From assembly GCA_001914235.1 (NCBI GenBank), contig MQUF01000002.1, positions 62,001 through 126,000 on the forward strand: DNA of 64,000 nt. The letters run 5' to 3'. A program made the position numbers and the translations under genes. The notes under the pieces were generated by a model. It was not told the DNA's origin. It searched no databases and saw only the letters and a program-made list of their open reading frames with translations. How positions within the stretch are numbered: the stretch's first letter is position 1; each line of letters begins with the position of its first letter. This DNA is from Desulfobulbaceae bacterium DB1. GTDB taxonomy: Bacteria; Desulfobacterota; Desulfobulbia; Desulfobulbales; SURF-16. Positions 34,517 through 42,774 of the stretch are shown one piece after another.

Positions 34517-35429
34517 ATGAACACCACCATGCCACAAGATTCCCTCTTCAACAAGCAGTATCAGAAACACCTGAAATGCCTCAAACTGGGCGGTCTGCAG
34601 CCCAAGACCATCGACGCCTACGCCAGGGCGATCCGGCGTATCGGCAACTATTTCGATTGCAGGATTGACAACCTCAACTCCGGCCAGTTGCTCGACTATT
34701 TCACGGAACTCCTGGACACGCATTCCTGGAGCGCGGTCAAGCTCGACCTCTACGGCCTGAAGTTCTTCTATTCCGGGGTACTGAACAAACCCTGGGAAGA
34801 TATCCCCCTGATCAAGCCTCCCAAGACATCCAGAATCCCTGACATCCTGTCCGTCGAGCAGACGGAGCAACTATTTGCCGCAACCAAAACCTTGAGCTAC
34901 AAGGTCTTCTTTTTTACCTGCTACAGCATGGGCCTGCGCCTTGGCGAAGGCATTCGACTCACAGTCGGCGACATCGACGCAGGCAACATGCGGGTCCATA
35001 TTCGTGATGCCAAGGGTAACAAGGACCGGCTGGTGCCGCTGCCAGACAAGACCTTGCGGGTGCTGCGGGAGTTCTGGGCCATGCACAAGCATCCCCGGTT
35101 CCTCTTCCCCAGCAGGAAAAGAGGTCTGAAAAATGCCCACCTGGTTGATTTGCCCCTGGACAGGGGCGGCATTCAAACCACCATGCAGACCGTTGTCCGG
35201 CAACTCGGCATAAAAAAAAATCTCATGCCACTCCCTGCGTCACAGCTATGCCACCCACATGCTGGAGGCCGGGGTTGATCTGCTTGAGCTGCAGCAGATC
35301 CTTGGCCATGTCAGCATCCTGACCACCGCCAGATACACCCACCTGACCTCCACCACGGCCAACAATGCGAGACTGGCCGTCAATTCCCTGGTCAACTCCC
35401 TGGACATCAGATGGGGAGGGCGTAAATAA
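34517..35429 (+). pseudogene. IS91-associated tyrosine recombinase, frameshifted
   Basis: A XerD-like recombinase with SAM-like N-terminal domain (residues 10-95) and catalytic domain from about 110. The first catalytic Arg (MGLRLGEG) is present. A run of nine A at 35212-35220 shifts the frame, stopping the product at 35278; with one A fewer the frame continues through [17 protein letters not shown] and ARYTHLT, supplying the HxxR, His and Tyr. The intact gene would end at 35429 and overlap the transposase ATG. AAGGAGG precedes its own ATG. Confidence 0.8.
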
Positions 35430-36511
35430 TGCTGCTCTCCACGATCATCAACAAGTTCAGGGACAGCTTCTTCCGCACCTACAACAAAAATCTCCTGTCA
35501 GGCCACATCAAGGCTCTGGAGTCCATGGCCCGATGCAGATACGAGCATGGACCGCACATGCTGGCCCGTTGTTCGGACCACCGGTGCGGCGAACGGATCT
35601 ATATTCCCCATTCCTGCGGCCACAGAAACTGCCCCCATTGCCAGAACCATGAGAGCCGGCAGTGGCTGGAAAGCCAGCTTGACAAACGACTGCCGTGTCA
35701 ATACTACCTGATCACCTTCACGCTGCCCGGGCAGATGCGGGATCTGGCGTGGAAACACCAGAAAACCGTTTACGCCCTGATGTTCAGGGCAGTACAGGAC
35801 CTCCTGAAATCCTTCACCAATAACGACAAAAAACTCGGCGGATCAGCGGGATTCACCGCCATCCTCCACACCCATTCCAGAACCCTGGACTATCATCCGC
35901 ACATCCACGTTGTCATGCCCGGAGCAAGCATCAACCCGCAAACCGGGCTGTGGAAGGAAAAATCCGGGAAATATCTCTTCAGCCACAAGGCCATGGCCAA
36001 GGTCTTTCGGGCGAAGCTGCTCCAGACCCTGGTCGAAAACAAGCTGCCGGTTCCCCATGATTGCCCCGATCAGTGGGTGGTTGACTGCAAGGACGCGGGC
36101 AACGGCGAGAAGGCCCTTATCTATCTTGGCCGTTATCTGTACCGGGGTGTTATCCGGGAAAAAGACATCCTGCACTGCCGGGACGGCATGGTCACCTTCC
36201 GGTATCGCCATGCCAAAAGCGGAGAAGACCGGACCCGAACCGTCAAGGGCGAGTACTTCCTCTACCTGCTTATGCTCCATGTGCTGCCCCGAGGGTTTCG
36301 ACGGGCAAGGTCGTATGGTTTTCTCCATGCATGCAGCAAAAAGCTGCTCCGCTTCCTGCAGCTGGTGCTGCGGGTCGCGCCATGGCGCGCCCTTGTCCGC
36401 AACCTGAAGCAACGGCCGGCTATCATCTGCCCGGCCTGCGGGGCCGCCATGGTGATCGCCGCGACAATGATCGCCCGGCCACCGGCCATGGCCGCTCCGT
36501 TACGGCAATAG
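35429..36511 (+). CDS. IS91-family HUH transposase
   Basis: A 360-residue rolling-circle transposase. The N-terminal zinc finger (CGHRNCPHCQN), the HUH motif YHPHIHVVMPG and Tyr-containing YLGRYLYRGV near residue 235 are typical of IS91 Y2 transposases. A second Cys pair (CPACG) lies near the C-terminus. It overlaps the end of the recombinase gene by one base. The frame is intact. The 286 bp behind it to the element end are non-coding and contain the presumed replication origin hairpin. Confidence 0.9.
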   Translation: MLLSTIINKFRDSFFRTYNKNLLSGHIKALESMARCRYEHGPHMLARCSDHRCGERIYIPHSCGHRNCPHCQNHESRQWLESQLDKRLPCQYYLITFTLPGQMRDLAWKHQKTVYALMFRAVQDLLKSFTNNDKKLGGSAGFTAILHTHSRTLDYHPHIHVVMPGASINPQTGLWKEKSGKYLFSHKAMAKVFRAKLLQTLVENKLPVPHDCPDQWVVDCKDAGNGEKALIYLGRYLYRGVIREKDILHCRDGMVTFRYRHAKSGEDRTRTVKGEYFLYLLMLHVLPRGFRRARSYGFLHACSKKLLRFLQLVLRVAPWRALVRNLKQRPAIICPACGAAMVIAATMIARPPAMAAPLRQ

Positions 36512-36834
36512 ACGAGCCGGAGGCATCGGGTATGTAAACGAAAGCCGTGAACTTGCCGAGGACACAAGCCGGATTGCACCGGGACGGGACTCCTGCGCCC
36601 GAAAAACGCCGGAAATCAGCGTAAAGCAGCATGATACAGCACCAAAATCCTTTTCAAAGAACATTGCGGGGGCCACTCCCGTCTTCCTTCGCCTGATCCG
36701 ATCCCTCCGGAACCCAAAAGCTCTTTTCTATATATGGCCACCGGGCTCGTCCAACCACCGGTTCAGATTGTGGCTCGCTGCGCTCTCACAATCTAACCTT
36801 GTTCGTTATATTTTCAAAAGCACATAGCGTATCT

Positions 36835-37422
36835 TTACAGGCTTGCCTTTACGCCAATCTTTGTCCCGCCGAGTTCAACAATCGCTGGGGCAAGAATCGC
36901 ACTCCCCTGCACACGAAATTTATACCCCGAAAAAGAACTTGGATCATAGCCCATGGGCGGAGTATCGGGATAGAGATAGGTAACCAGATAGCGGTAGTCA
37001 AATTCATTGGTCATCACCGGCAGATTGTCATAATTCTCCACAAGATTTTGCCAAGGCCAGGTAGTGGGGTCAACCGCGGTGATTCCCCCAAAAACATTAT
37101 CGGTGTCGTTTCCGGGATCAAAGTCAGCATCTGAGGTGGGAACCAGAGGTTGATCGCTAACGCTGGGATTTGCAATCTGATAAAACGGTTGAAGGAAAAA
37201 ACCGACTTTACCCGCCTCGGCATTAGCTGCGCCCTCGGCGATATTAAATTGCTTCTCAACCCGTTGTAATCCTCCCGCAACATCCAGCTCGGAACGGGAT
37301 GTGTCCATTGCCCAAATACCCAGCAATGAAAGAGCCAACAGGACAACCATTGCCATGACCAAAACAAATCCCGCTTCGCGAGTATCAGTTTTTGCCTGTA
37401 CCGGCAGCAAATAAAAAAACAT
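36835..37422 (-). CDS. pilX: Minor pilin PilX-like
   Basis: A 195-residue prepilin-like protein: leader ending REAG, then FVLVMAMVVLLALSLLG with no Glu5, as in PilX/GspK-type proteins. The globular part begins with DTSRSELDVAGGLQRVEKQFNIAEGA, the usual PilX_N helix. GAGGGATT lies upstream of the ATG. It ends 38 bp before the IS91-family element, and the stop codon is its own, so the gene seems complete. It would prime pilus assembly with FimU, PilV and PilW. Confidence 0.82.
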   Translation of the reverse strand: MFFYLLPVQAKTDTREAGFVLVMAMVVLLALSLLGIWAMDTSRSELDVAGGLQRVEKQFNIAEGAANAEAGKVGFFLQPFYQIANPSVSDQPLVPTSDADFDPGNDTDNVFGGITAVDPTTWPWQNLVENYDNLPVMTNEFDYRYLVTYLYPDTPPMGYDPSSFSGYKFRVQGSAILAPAIVELGGTKIGVKASL

Positions 37423-37445
37423 GATGAGATAATCCCTCGATGAAA

Positions 37446-37991
37446 TTACAAGCTGATATTGTTATACTTTATTGTTGTCATCTCCAACTTCGCAGGCCCC
37501 ATTGGCGAGTCCCAAATCATAAATACCCTGATGGTTTTATTCAGCATCTCTCCAGTTGCCAAAGTCCTATCCTTCACATCCCAAGCCAAATGATAAAAAA
37601 TATCGGATCGATCAACAATATCGCCCGCGACTCCTCCGGGAGGCATTTGTATCAAAAACTGCATCTCAGGGAACTGCGCCGCGGTAAAAGTTCTCACTTT
37701 AGCTGCATCGATCAAAAGTTGTAATTCGCCGGAAGTTCTTATATTATCAAGCTCAACAGCAGTTGCAGTGGTCTGAACCAGATTCGGATCATCAAAAGAA
37801 AGGCTTTTCAGATTTTCAAGAAGTGATAACGCTACACTGTTGGCGCCGGTTCGATTCATTGCTGAAGAACTGGAACCTACGGTCTGAATCTGCATACCCA
37901 AAGCAGCAAGAACCCCAATGGTCAAGACGGCTATGGCCACCATTGTCTCAACCAAGGTCACGCCTTTTTGGTTTTTAAACACAGCAAACAT
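37446..37991 (-). CDS. pilV: Minor pilin PilV-like
   Basis: With the ATG at 37991 the product has 181 residues: leader MFAVFKNQKG, then VTLVETMVAIAVLTIGVLA with Glu5, the PilV/GspI pattern. AAGG precedes the ATG, which is 4 bp after the pilW stop. Cleaved by the prepilin peptidase and placed in the inner membrane before assembly into the tip complex. Confidence 0.85.
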   Translation of the reverse strand: MFAVFKNQKGVTLVETMVAIAVLTIGVLAALGMQIQTVGSSSSAMNRTGANSVALSLLENLKSLSFDDPNLVQTTATAVELDNIRTSGELQLLIDAAKVRTFTAAQFPEMQFLIQMPPGGVAGDIVDRSDIFYHLAWDVKDRTLATGEMLNKTIRVFMIWDSPMGPAKLEMTTIKYNNISL

Positions 37992-37995
37992 AGCC

Positions 37996-38742
37996 TTAAT
38001 ACTCCATATTCCGACATTGAATAGTGGCCACCACCAGTCTGCGGCGAAAATTATCATCAGGAGGATCCCACACCACGCCCGACGCTGCTGTATATGTGTT
38101 CGTGTTCAGAAAATCCTGAGCAGGATTAGCCGATCTGGCCAGGAGAGAAACCTGTACCGCTCGTATCTTGCTTAAATCAGGCGGGGTTAAAGTTGTTGTC
38201 CCATCATTTAGCATATAATTAAATTCAAGTGCGTCGATATTATTCGCCACACCCTGAAATCCTCCCGCATTTCCAGTTTGCCTGCCCAACGTTCCTGCCC
38301 CAGACCAGGCAGCACCGCCGTTATCAACGATTCCATCATTATTCGTGTCTTGACCGGCTTGAAAACCATAGGCGATATCTTCATCGACATCATCAACATC
38401 GCCATCAGCACTATTTGCATTCACAGCATTCCCTCTTATATCCATGGTAAATCGGAAATGATTAAGGCTCGCAACAAGAATCCCCGCACTATTACTCTCT
38501 GTTGGGTCGCATCCGGCTTTACGAATCTCCATCGTCAATATGGCGAGAGCTCCTCGCAAATCCTGTTGAATATTGGCCACATCATCATGGGCGGAGTAAC
38601 TTTTTGATTGTGCGGAATATACCATTGCAAGACCAGCCATAATAACCCCAGAAACAGCAACCACAATCATCAACTCGACAAGAGAGTATCCTTTTTCATC
38701 TAACGTCGGAGTACACTTTCTCCCCTCGCTATAAAAAACCAT
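37996..38742 (-). CDS. pilW: Minor pilin PilW-like
   Basis: Started at 38742, after GGAGGAATATT, it has 248 residues. The leader MVFYSEGRKCTPTLDEKG is followed by YSLVELMIVVAVSGVIMAGL. ALAILTMEIRKAGCDP and the PilW-typical middle with an Asp/Asn-rich stretch (VDDVDEDIAYGF, then GQDTNNDGIVD, resembling a calcium loop) are seen. Third-position gene order fimU-pilW-pilV-pilX supports the call. Confidence 0.87.
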   Translation of the reverse strand: MVFYSEGRKCTPTLDEKGYSLVELMIVVAVSGVIMAGLAMVYSAQSKSYSAHDDVANIQQDLRGALAILTMEIRKAGCDPTESNSAGILVASLNHFRFTMDIRGNAVNANSADGDVDDVDEDIAYGFQAGQDTNNDGIVDNGGAAWSGAGTLGRQTGNAGGFQGVANNIDALEFNYMLNDGTTTLTPPDLSKIRAVQVSLLARSANPAQDFLNTNTYTAASGVVWDPPDDNFRRRLVVATIQCRNMEY

Positions 38743-38758
38743 ACAAATATTCCTCCTT

Positions 38759-39304
38759 TTATTGCATGGCAATTCTGCCGGCGCTAGAAACTGTGACCGC
38801 TCGCCAATATGTCGGCTCACCAATGGGACGAATACCAATGCCACCCATCCCAAGTCCACCAGTGGAAGCATTCACAGGAATTCCCCGAGAATTAAAAACG
38901 AGAGCATTATTGGCAAAGGAAACACCATCAGCTGCTGCCACCGGCGGAGTTGCGGCAAAAGTAACCCTGCTGGACAAGCCTGGATCAGATACCAAAAGCA
39001 CACTCTCGCCTGGATCTACCACTTCGTCGTTCGCTGTACCCCCTCCGGCGCCATTATCCAGAAACATTGAGTATGATGCTGCGGCAGGCACGAACAAAAT
39101 TGTCACATTTTCTCCCCGTTTAATTGCTTCAACCTTGGCCTGCATCATTGTCGAATAAATATCCCTGGCAGCACTACGCAACCGCATATTGGAACGTGCA
39201 CCACCCAACATCTGATAGGCAAACCCAGATAATATGCCTATAATCGCTACAGCAATCACTAATTCAACCAGTGTTAATCCTTTTTGATCTTTCAAAATAC
39301 CCAT
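38759..39304 (-). CDS. fimU: Minor pilin FimU/GspH-like
   Basis: Started at 39304, 181 residues: leader MGILKDQKG, then LTLVELVIAVAIIGILSGFA with Glu5. The GspH/FimT-type core follows (RLRSAARDIYSTMMQAKVEAIKRG, then VTILFVP, and VFNSRGIPV near the end). It is the first gene of the minor pilin operon, 80 bases downstream of a predicted sigma-54 start site. The start has a weak ribosome binding site. Confidence 0.85.
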   Translation of the reverse strand: MGILKDQKGLTLVELVIAVAIIGILSGFAYQMLGGARSNMRLRSAARDIYSTMMQAKVEAIKRGENVTILFVPAAASYSMFLDNGAGGGTANDEVVDPGESVLLVSDPGLSSRVTFAATPPVAAADGVSFANNALVFNSRGIPVNASTGGLGMGGIGIRPIGEPTYWRAVTVSSAGRIAMQ

Positions 39305-39394
39305 GTTTCCACTCACTAGCACTCATTTCACCCTGCTAAATATATCGATTAACACATTTGTTTACGGATTTCTTTTCGAAATATTAATACTACA

Positions 39395-39410
39395 TGCAAA
39401 ATTTGACCCA
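39395..39410 (-). promoter_or_regulatory. Sigma-54-type promoter of the minor pilin operon
   Basis: On the minus strand TGGGTCAAATTTTGCA places GG and GC 10 bases apart with a perfect TTGCA. Predicted start near 39384. One TGACA half-site lies near 39624. The rest of the AT-rich 517-bp gap up to 39821 shows no gene or clear structure. Confidence 0.6.
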
Positions 39411-39821
39411 TAATCTCACCCAGCATTAAATTACTTGTAACTATCCAGCGTTGCGCCCTGGGTCCAGGCTTTATTTTCTAAGTAGCATGGAGCCAATTTT
39501 CGCTGAAGCAGCGGTCAAAATCAAAAACTAACCAATAAATCCCATTGTTGAATTTAATTATATTATCAAAACCGATGATAGATATGAAATTATTTTTAAA
39601 GCAAAAAAAATCTACCATTTGCCTGACATTATAAAATTACTTTTTAAGGTCGCTCTTCTTCCTATAAAAAAATTCTGCCACACACCCCTGATCAGCTTTA
39701 TCACTCCATACCAAACTGGAACTATTAAAATAATTAACACACCATAGGTGGCAGGCAAGGCAGGCATCAATGTCCGTTATCAGAAAAAAATCTCACCCCC
39801 CTCCTCTTCAGCAAGGGTCAT

Positions 39822-40433
39822 TTACGCGGGAGGAAGCAAATCACCACATTTGCCGCAGGCAATAACGTGACGGACCTGTATTTTTTTCCCTCGTTCAATG
39901 TTCTCGCTCTGTCCCCTCCATTTTGTTTTCCCCTTTTCCCTCCCCTTGAATTGACTATAGCACACTTCAACCAGCAAAGGAAAATCTCCGCAGCGCTCAC
40001 CGCTTATTCTGCCGTTGAGCTTATATATAACGCCTGTCTGATTATCGGTTGCCCTGAAAGTATGAAGATACTCCTGAATCGACACCATTCCCTGATCAAA
40101 AAAATAGGTGGAGGCAAGAAAAAAGGATGGAAGAACAACGCTTCCATTCTGCCGCAGGATGATATTTATTGTCAGCAGCCTGTCGTGATTATTGCCGATC
40201 ATTTCCCGGCCGCTGAAAAGCTGAATGCTCCAGGACGAATTATTCGTTACCCGCATCTGGGGCACACCGTTACAAAGCTCCATCTCACCGACTTCGATCA
40301 TGCCTTGCCGCAAGGCTTCGTCATAGTCTATCCTGCCTTCTTTTTTTTTGTTTACCTCGCAAAACAGATCAATCGGAGCAACTCCCTGCTGAAACTTCCG
40401 CATGCCGGACCATGTCCCCATCATTCTTCCCAT
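39822..40433 (-). CDS. ARPP-1-like domain protein
   Basis: Started at ATG 40433, after GAAGGAGG, giving 203 residues. The segment DYDEALRQGMIEVGEME, then RVTNNSSWSIQLFSGREMIG, DRLLTINIILRQNGSVVLP resembles the ARPP-1 domain, whose usual pattern is an LDEAL motif and an L-x-G-E-x-L-x-G-x-x-Q-N-R segment; here QNR is replaced by NHDR. ARPP-1 was defined by association with ADP-ribosylglycohydrolases and phosphatases in predicted NAD-linked conflict or stress systems; its activity is unknown. The C-terminus ends in a CGKCG pair. It is divergent from a WYL regulator. Confidence 0.55.
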   Translation of the reverse strand: MGRMMGTWSGMRKFQQGVAPIDLFCEVNKKKEGRIDYDEALRQGMIEVGEMELCNGVPQMRVTNNSSWSIQLFSGREMIGNNHDRLLTINIILRQNGSVVLPSFFLASTYFFDQGMVSIQEYLHTFRATDNQTGVIYKLNGRISGERCGDFPLLVEVCYSQFKGREKGKTKWRGQSENIERGKKIQVRHVIACGKCGDLLPPA

Positions 40434-40511
40434 GTCATCCTCCTTCTGTTTAATTTTTTCTTGCAATCATCACATCTTTCTTCCAAGATACAGAAGCAGG
40501 TAGGACAAACA

Positions 40512-41543
40512 GTGTCCGACCAAAAAAAATCCGATAAAAAAATGAAAAAATTTAAACCGCAGCACAGCCGCCTGCTTTTCATCGACAAAAAAATAAGGGA
40601 GGGAACATACCCCAACTGCGCATCTCTGGCCGCGGAGTGGGAGGTAAGCGCAAAAACGATCCAGCGGGATCTCGACTACATGCGCGACAGTCTTGACGCG
40701 CCGATGGAATATGACGCAAAAAACAGGGGCTATTACTACACAACGGAGAATTTTCAACTTCCGGCCATCCCGCTGAATGACAGCGATCTTTTCGCCCTGT
40801 TTATTGCCGAAAAGGTGCTGAAACAATATGAGTCCACCCCCATTTATCCAAGGCTCAAATCGTTTTTCGCCAAGGTGCAGGATTCGCTGCCCGACAAAGT
40901 CACCATTGATCCGGCGCAACTGGAGGACAGATTTTCCTTTTTCAGCAATCCCCACACCATGGTATCCTCATCGGTTTGGGATACCGTCTTCGCCGCCCTG
41001 CGCAAAAACGAGTCAATCCGCATCAGCCACGGCAAACCGGGCTCGGACCAATTAATCGAACGCACCATCGAGCCCTACCACATCGTCAATTATCAGGGAG
41101 AATGGTATGTCATCGCATTCTGCCGTTTACGACAGGCGGTCCGCACCTTTGCCCTTTCCCGCATAACCAAAGCGGAGGCGACAGGGATTTTTTTTCGTAT
41201 TGCCGATGATTTTAATTTTCAGGAAACGACCAGAGATCGTTTCGGGGTCCAATGGAGCAATGAGACATTCGAGATACGGATACTTTTCAACCGACAGGCC
41301 GCGTCGTACATTGAAGAGCGGTTATGGCAGGAGGGACAGGAGATCCACAGACAGGAGGATGGCGGCATTATCATGTCCTTTACCGCAAGCCATCTGCTGG
41401 AGGTAAAACGCTGGGTTCTTTCCTGGGGCGGCGCGGCGCGGGTGCTGTGCCCCGCTGTTCTGGCCGAGGAGATCAAAGTGGAACTGGCAAAATCTTTACA
41501 AAATTATGAAGCAGGAAACAGGAAAGGGAGCCATAACCAATGA
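40512..41543 (+). CDS. WYL-domain transcriptional regulator
   Basis: GTG 40512 is chosen because AGGA lies six bases upstream; ATG 40542 is the alternative and the frame opens much earlier without support. About 343 residues: HTH (CASLAAEWEVSAKTIQRDLDYM, about 35-60), WYL domain (about 150-235) with YHIVNYQGEWYVIAFC, and the C-terminal WCX region. WYL proteins sense nucleic acid or nucleotide ligands in defence and repair. It overlaps the M20D gene by 4 bp and shares an 80-bp divergent promoter region with the ARPP-1-like gene, which it may control. Confidence 0.82.
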   Translation: MSDQKKSDKKMKKFKPQHSRLLFIDKKIREGTYPNCASLAAEWEVSAKTIQRDLDYMRDSLDAPMEYDAKNRGYYYTTENFQLPAIPLNDSDLFALFIAEKVLKQYESTPIYPRLKSFFAKVQDSLPDKVTIDPAQLEDRFSFFSNPHTMVSSSVWDTVFAALRKNESIRISHGKPGSDQLIERTIEPYHIVNYQGEWYVIAFCRLRQAVRTFALSRITKAEATGIFFRIADDFNFQETTRDRFGVQWSNETFEIRILFNRQAASYIEERLWQEGQEIHRQEDGGIIMSFTASHLLEVKRWVLSWGGAARVLCPAVLAEEIKVELAKSLQNYEAGNRKGSHNQ

Positions 41544-42721
41544 CGATTTCCTTCAAGGCAGACCGACACCTCATTCACTGGATGACCGATATCCGTCGGG
41601 AGATCCATCGTTATCCGGAACTTGCCTTCCATGAATTCCGCACGGCGGACTTGCTGGCGGACAAACTCGACGAACTTGGCATCCCCTGCACAAAAGGGGT
41701 CGCGGGAACCGGAATAGCGGCAGCCATTGGTGACAACATTGACAATGGATCAACCGTGGCGCTCCGGGCCGACATGGACGCCCTGCCGATCACGGAAGAA
41801 ACGGGACTGCCCTTTGCCTCGCGCAACCCGGGGGTGATGCATGCCTGCGGCCATGACGGCCACATGGCCATTCTTCTGGGGGCCGCGGCCCTGCTCAAAA
41901 AACAGCCGTCACTGCCGGGCCGTGTCGTTCTTCTTTTTCAGCCTGCCGAGGAGGATGAGGGGGGGGCGCGGAAGATGATAGCGGAAGGAGCGCTCAGCGG
42001 GGTCAACGCAATCTTCTCCGGCCACATCGAACGCCATTTCGCCGTTGGTGAAATTGCCGTGCAGCCCGGCATTATCTGCGCCTTTACCGATGATTTCATC
42101 ATCAATGTCCGGGGTTCCGGCGGTCACGCGGCCAAACCGCATGAAAGCCCGGACTGCATTGTCGCCGCCTGCTCGCTGGTTACCAGCATGCAGACCCTTG
42201 TCTCCCGTGAAACAAACCCGGTTTACCCGGCGGTGGTCACGGTCGGCAAATTTAACGGGGGAACCGCCTCAAATGTGATTGCCGGTCATGTCACGCTTGA
42301 GGGGACCATCCGCACCACTTTGCCGGAAGCCAGGGAAAGAATTTTTAGCGGCATCCGCAGAATGGTCGACGCGGTCCAGCATCTCTATGGGGTCACGGCG
42401 GAGATAGAAGTGACAACCGGATATCCGCCGGTAGTCAATGACCCGCACGCCGCGGAAATTGCCAGAAGCGCGGCCCTGGCAACGGTCGGTGAGCGAGGAG
42501 TCAAAAGCCAGCCTTATCCGAGTCTCGGCGGGGAGGATTTTTCTTTTTTTCTCCAGCAGGTTCCCGGCTGCTTTGCCCGTTTCGGGGCACGACGGGATGA
42601 TCTCGCAAGCGGCAATCCCCACAGTTCAACATTTGATTTTGATGAAGGGGTGCTGCCCATTGCCGCCGAATATCTTGCCCGCTGCGCGCTTCTCTTTCTC
42701 CAGCAAAAAAAGCCGACATAA
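41540..42721 (+). CDS. M20D-family amidohydrolase (hippurate hydrolase type)
   Basis: A 393-residue zinc aminoacylase/carboxypeptidase. RREIHRYPELAFHEFRTADL and ALRADMDALPI are family hallmarks; MHACGHDGHMA, QPAEEDEGGA, and LGGEDFSFF supply metal ligands. Members hydrolyse N-acyl amino acids, hippurate or indole conjugates; the substrate is not predictable. Its ATG overlaps the WYL stop (ATGA), so the two are translated together, which is an unusual partnership. Confidence 0.88.
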   Translation: MTISFKADRHLIHWMTDIRREIHRYPELAFHEFRTADLLADKLDELGIPCTKGVAGTGIAAAIGDNIDNGSTVALRADMDALPITEETGLPFASRNPGVMHACGHDGHMAILLGAAALLKKQPSLPGRVVLLFQPAEEDEGGARKMIAEGALSGVNAIFSGHIERHFAVGEIAVQPGIICAFTDDFIINVRGSGGHAAKPHESPDCIVAACSLVTSMQTLVSRETNPVYPAVVTVGKFNGGTASNVIAGHVTLEGTIRTTLPEARERIFSGIRRMVDAVQHLYGVTAEIEVTTGYPPVVNDPHAAEIARSAALATVGERGVKSQPYPSLGGEDFSFFLQQVPGCFARFGARRDDLASGNPHSSTFDFDEGVLPIAAEYLARCALLFLQQKKPT

Positions 42722-42774
42722 AATTGCCGCCCCACGTAAACCGTGCCGGGTCGGCAACCGGTCGGCGCAAAAAA

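Larger units (their letters stand above)
34331..36797 (+). mobile_element. IS91-family element between pilX and pilY1
   Basis: About 2.47 kb with a tyrosine recombinase gene and an HUH transposase gene. The right end abuts CTTG (36798-36801), that is CAAG on the other strand, the tetranucleotide IS91 elements insert next to; the left end abuts GAAC (34327-34330). Hairpins lie near both ends: CCGC/GCGG inside GACTC/GAGTC at 34361-34397, and AGATTGTG/CACAATCT near 36773-36794. There is no target duplication, as expected for rolling-circle elements. It is transcribed against the pilus operon. Confidence 0.7.

Noticed and set aside
39867-40511. Long N-terminal extension of the WYL regulator
   Set aside because: It runs antisense through the ARPP-1-like gene and has no homology-like features; GTG 40512 with AGGA upstream is a better start.
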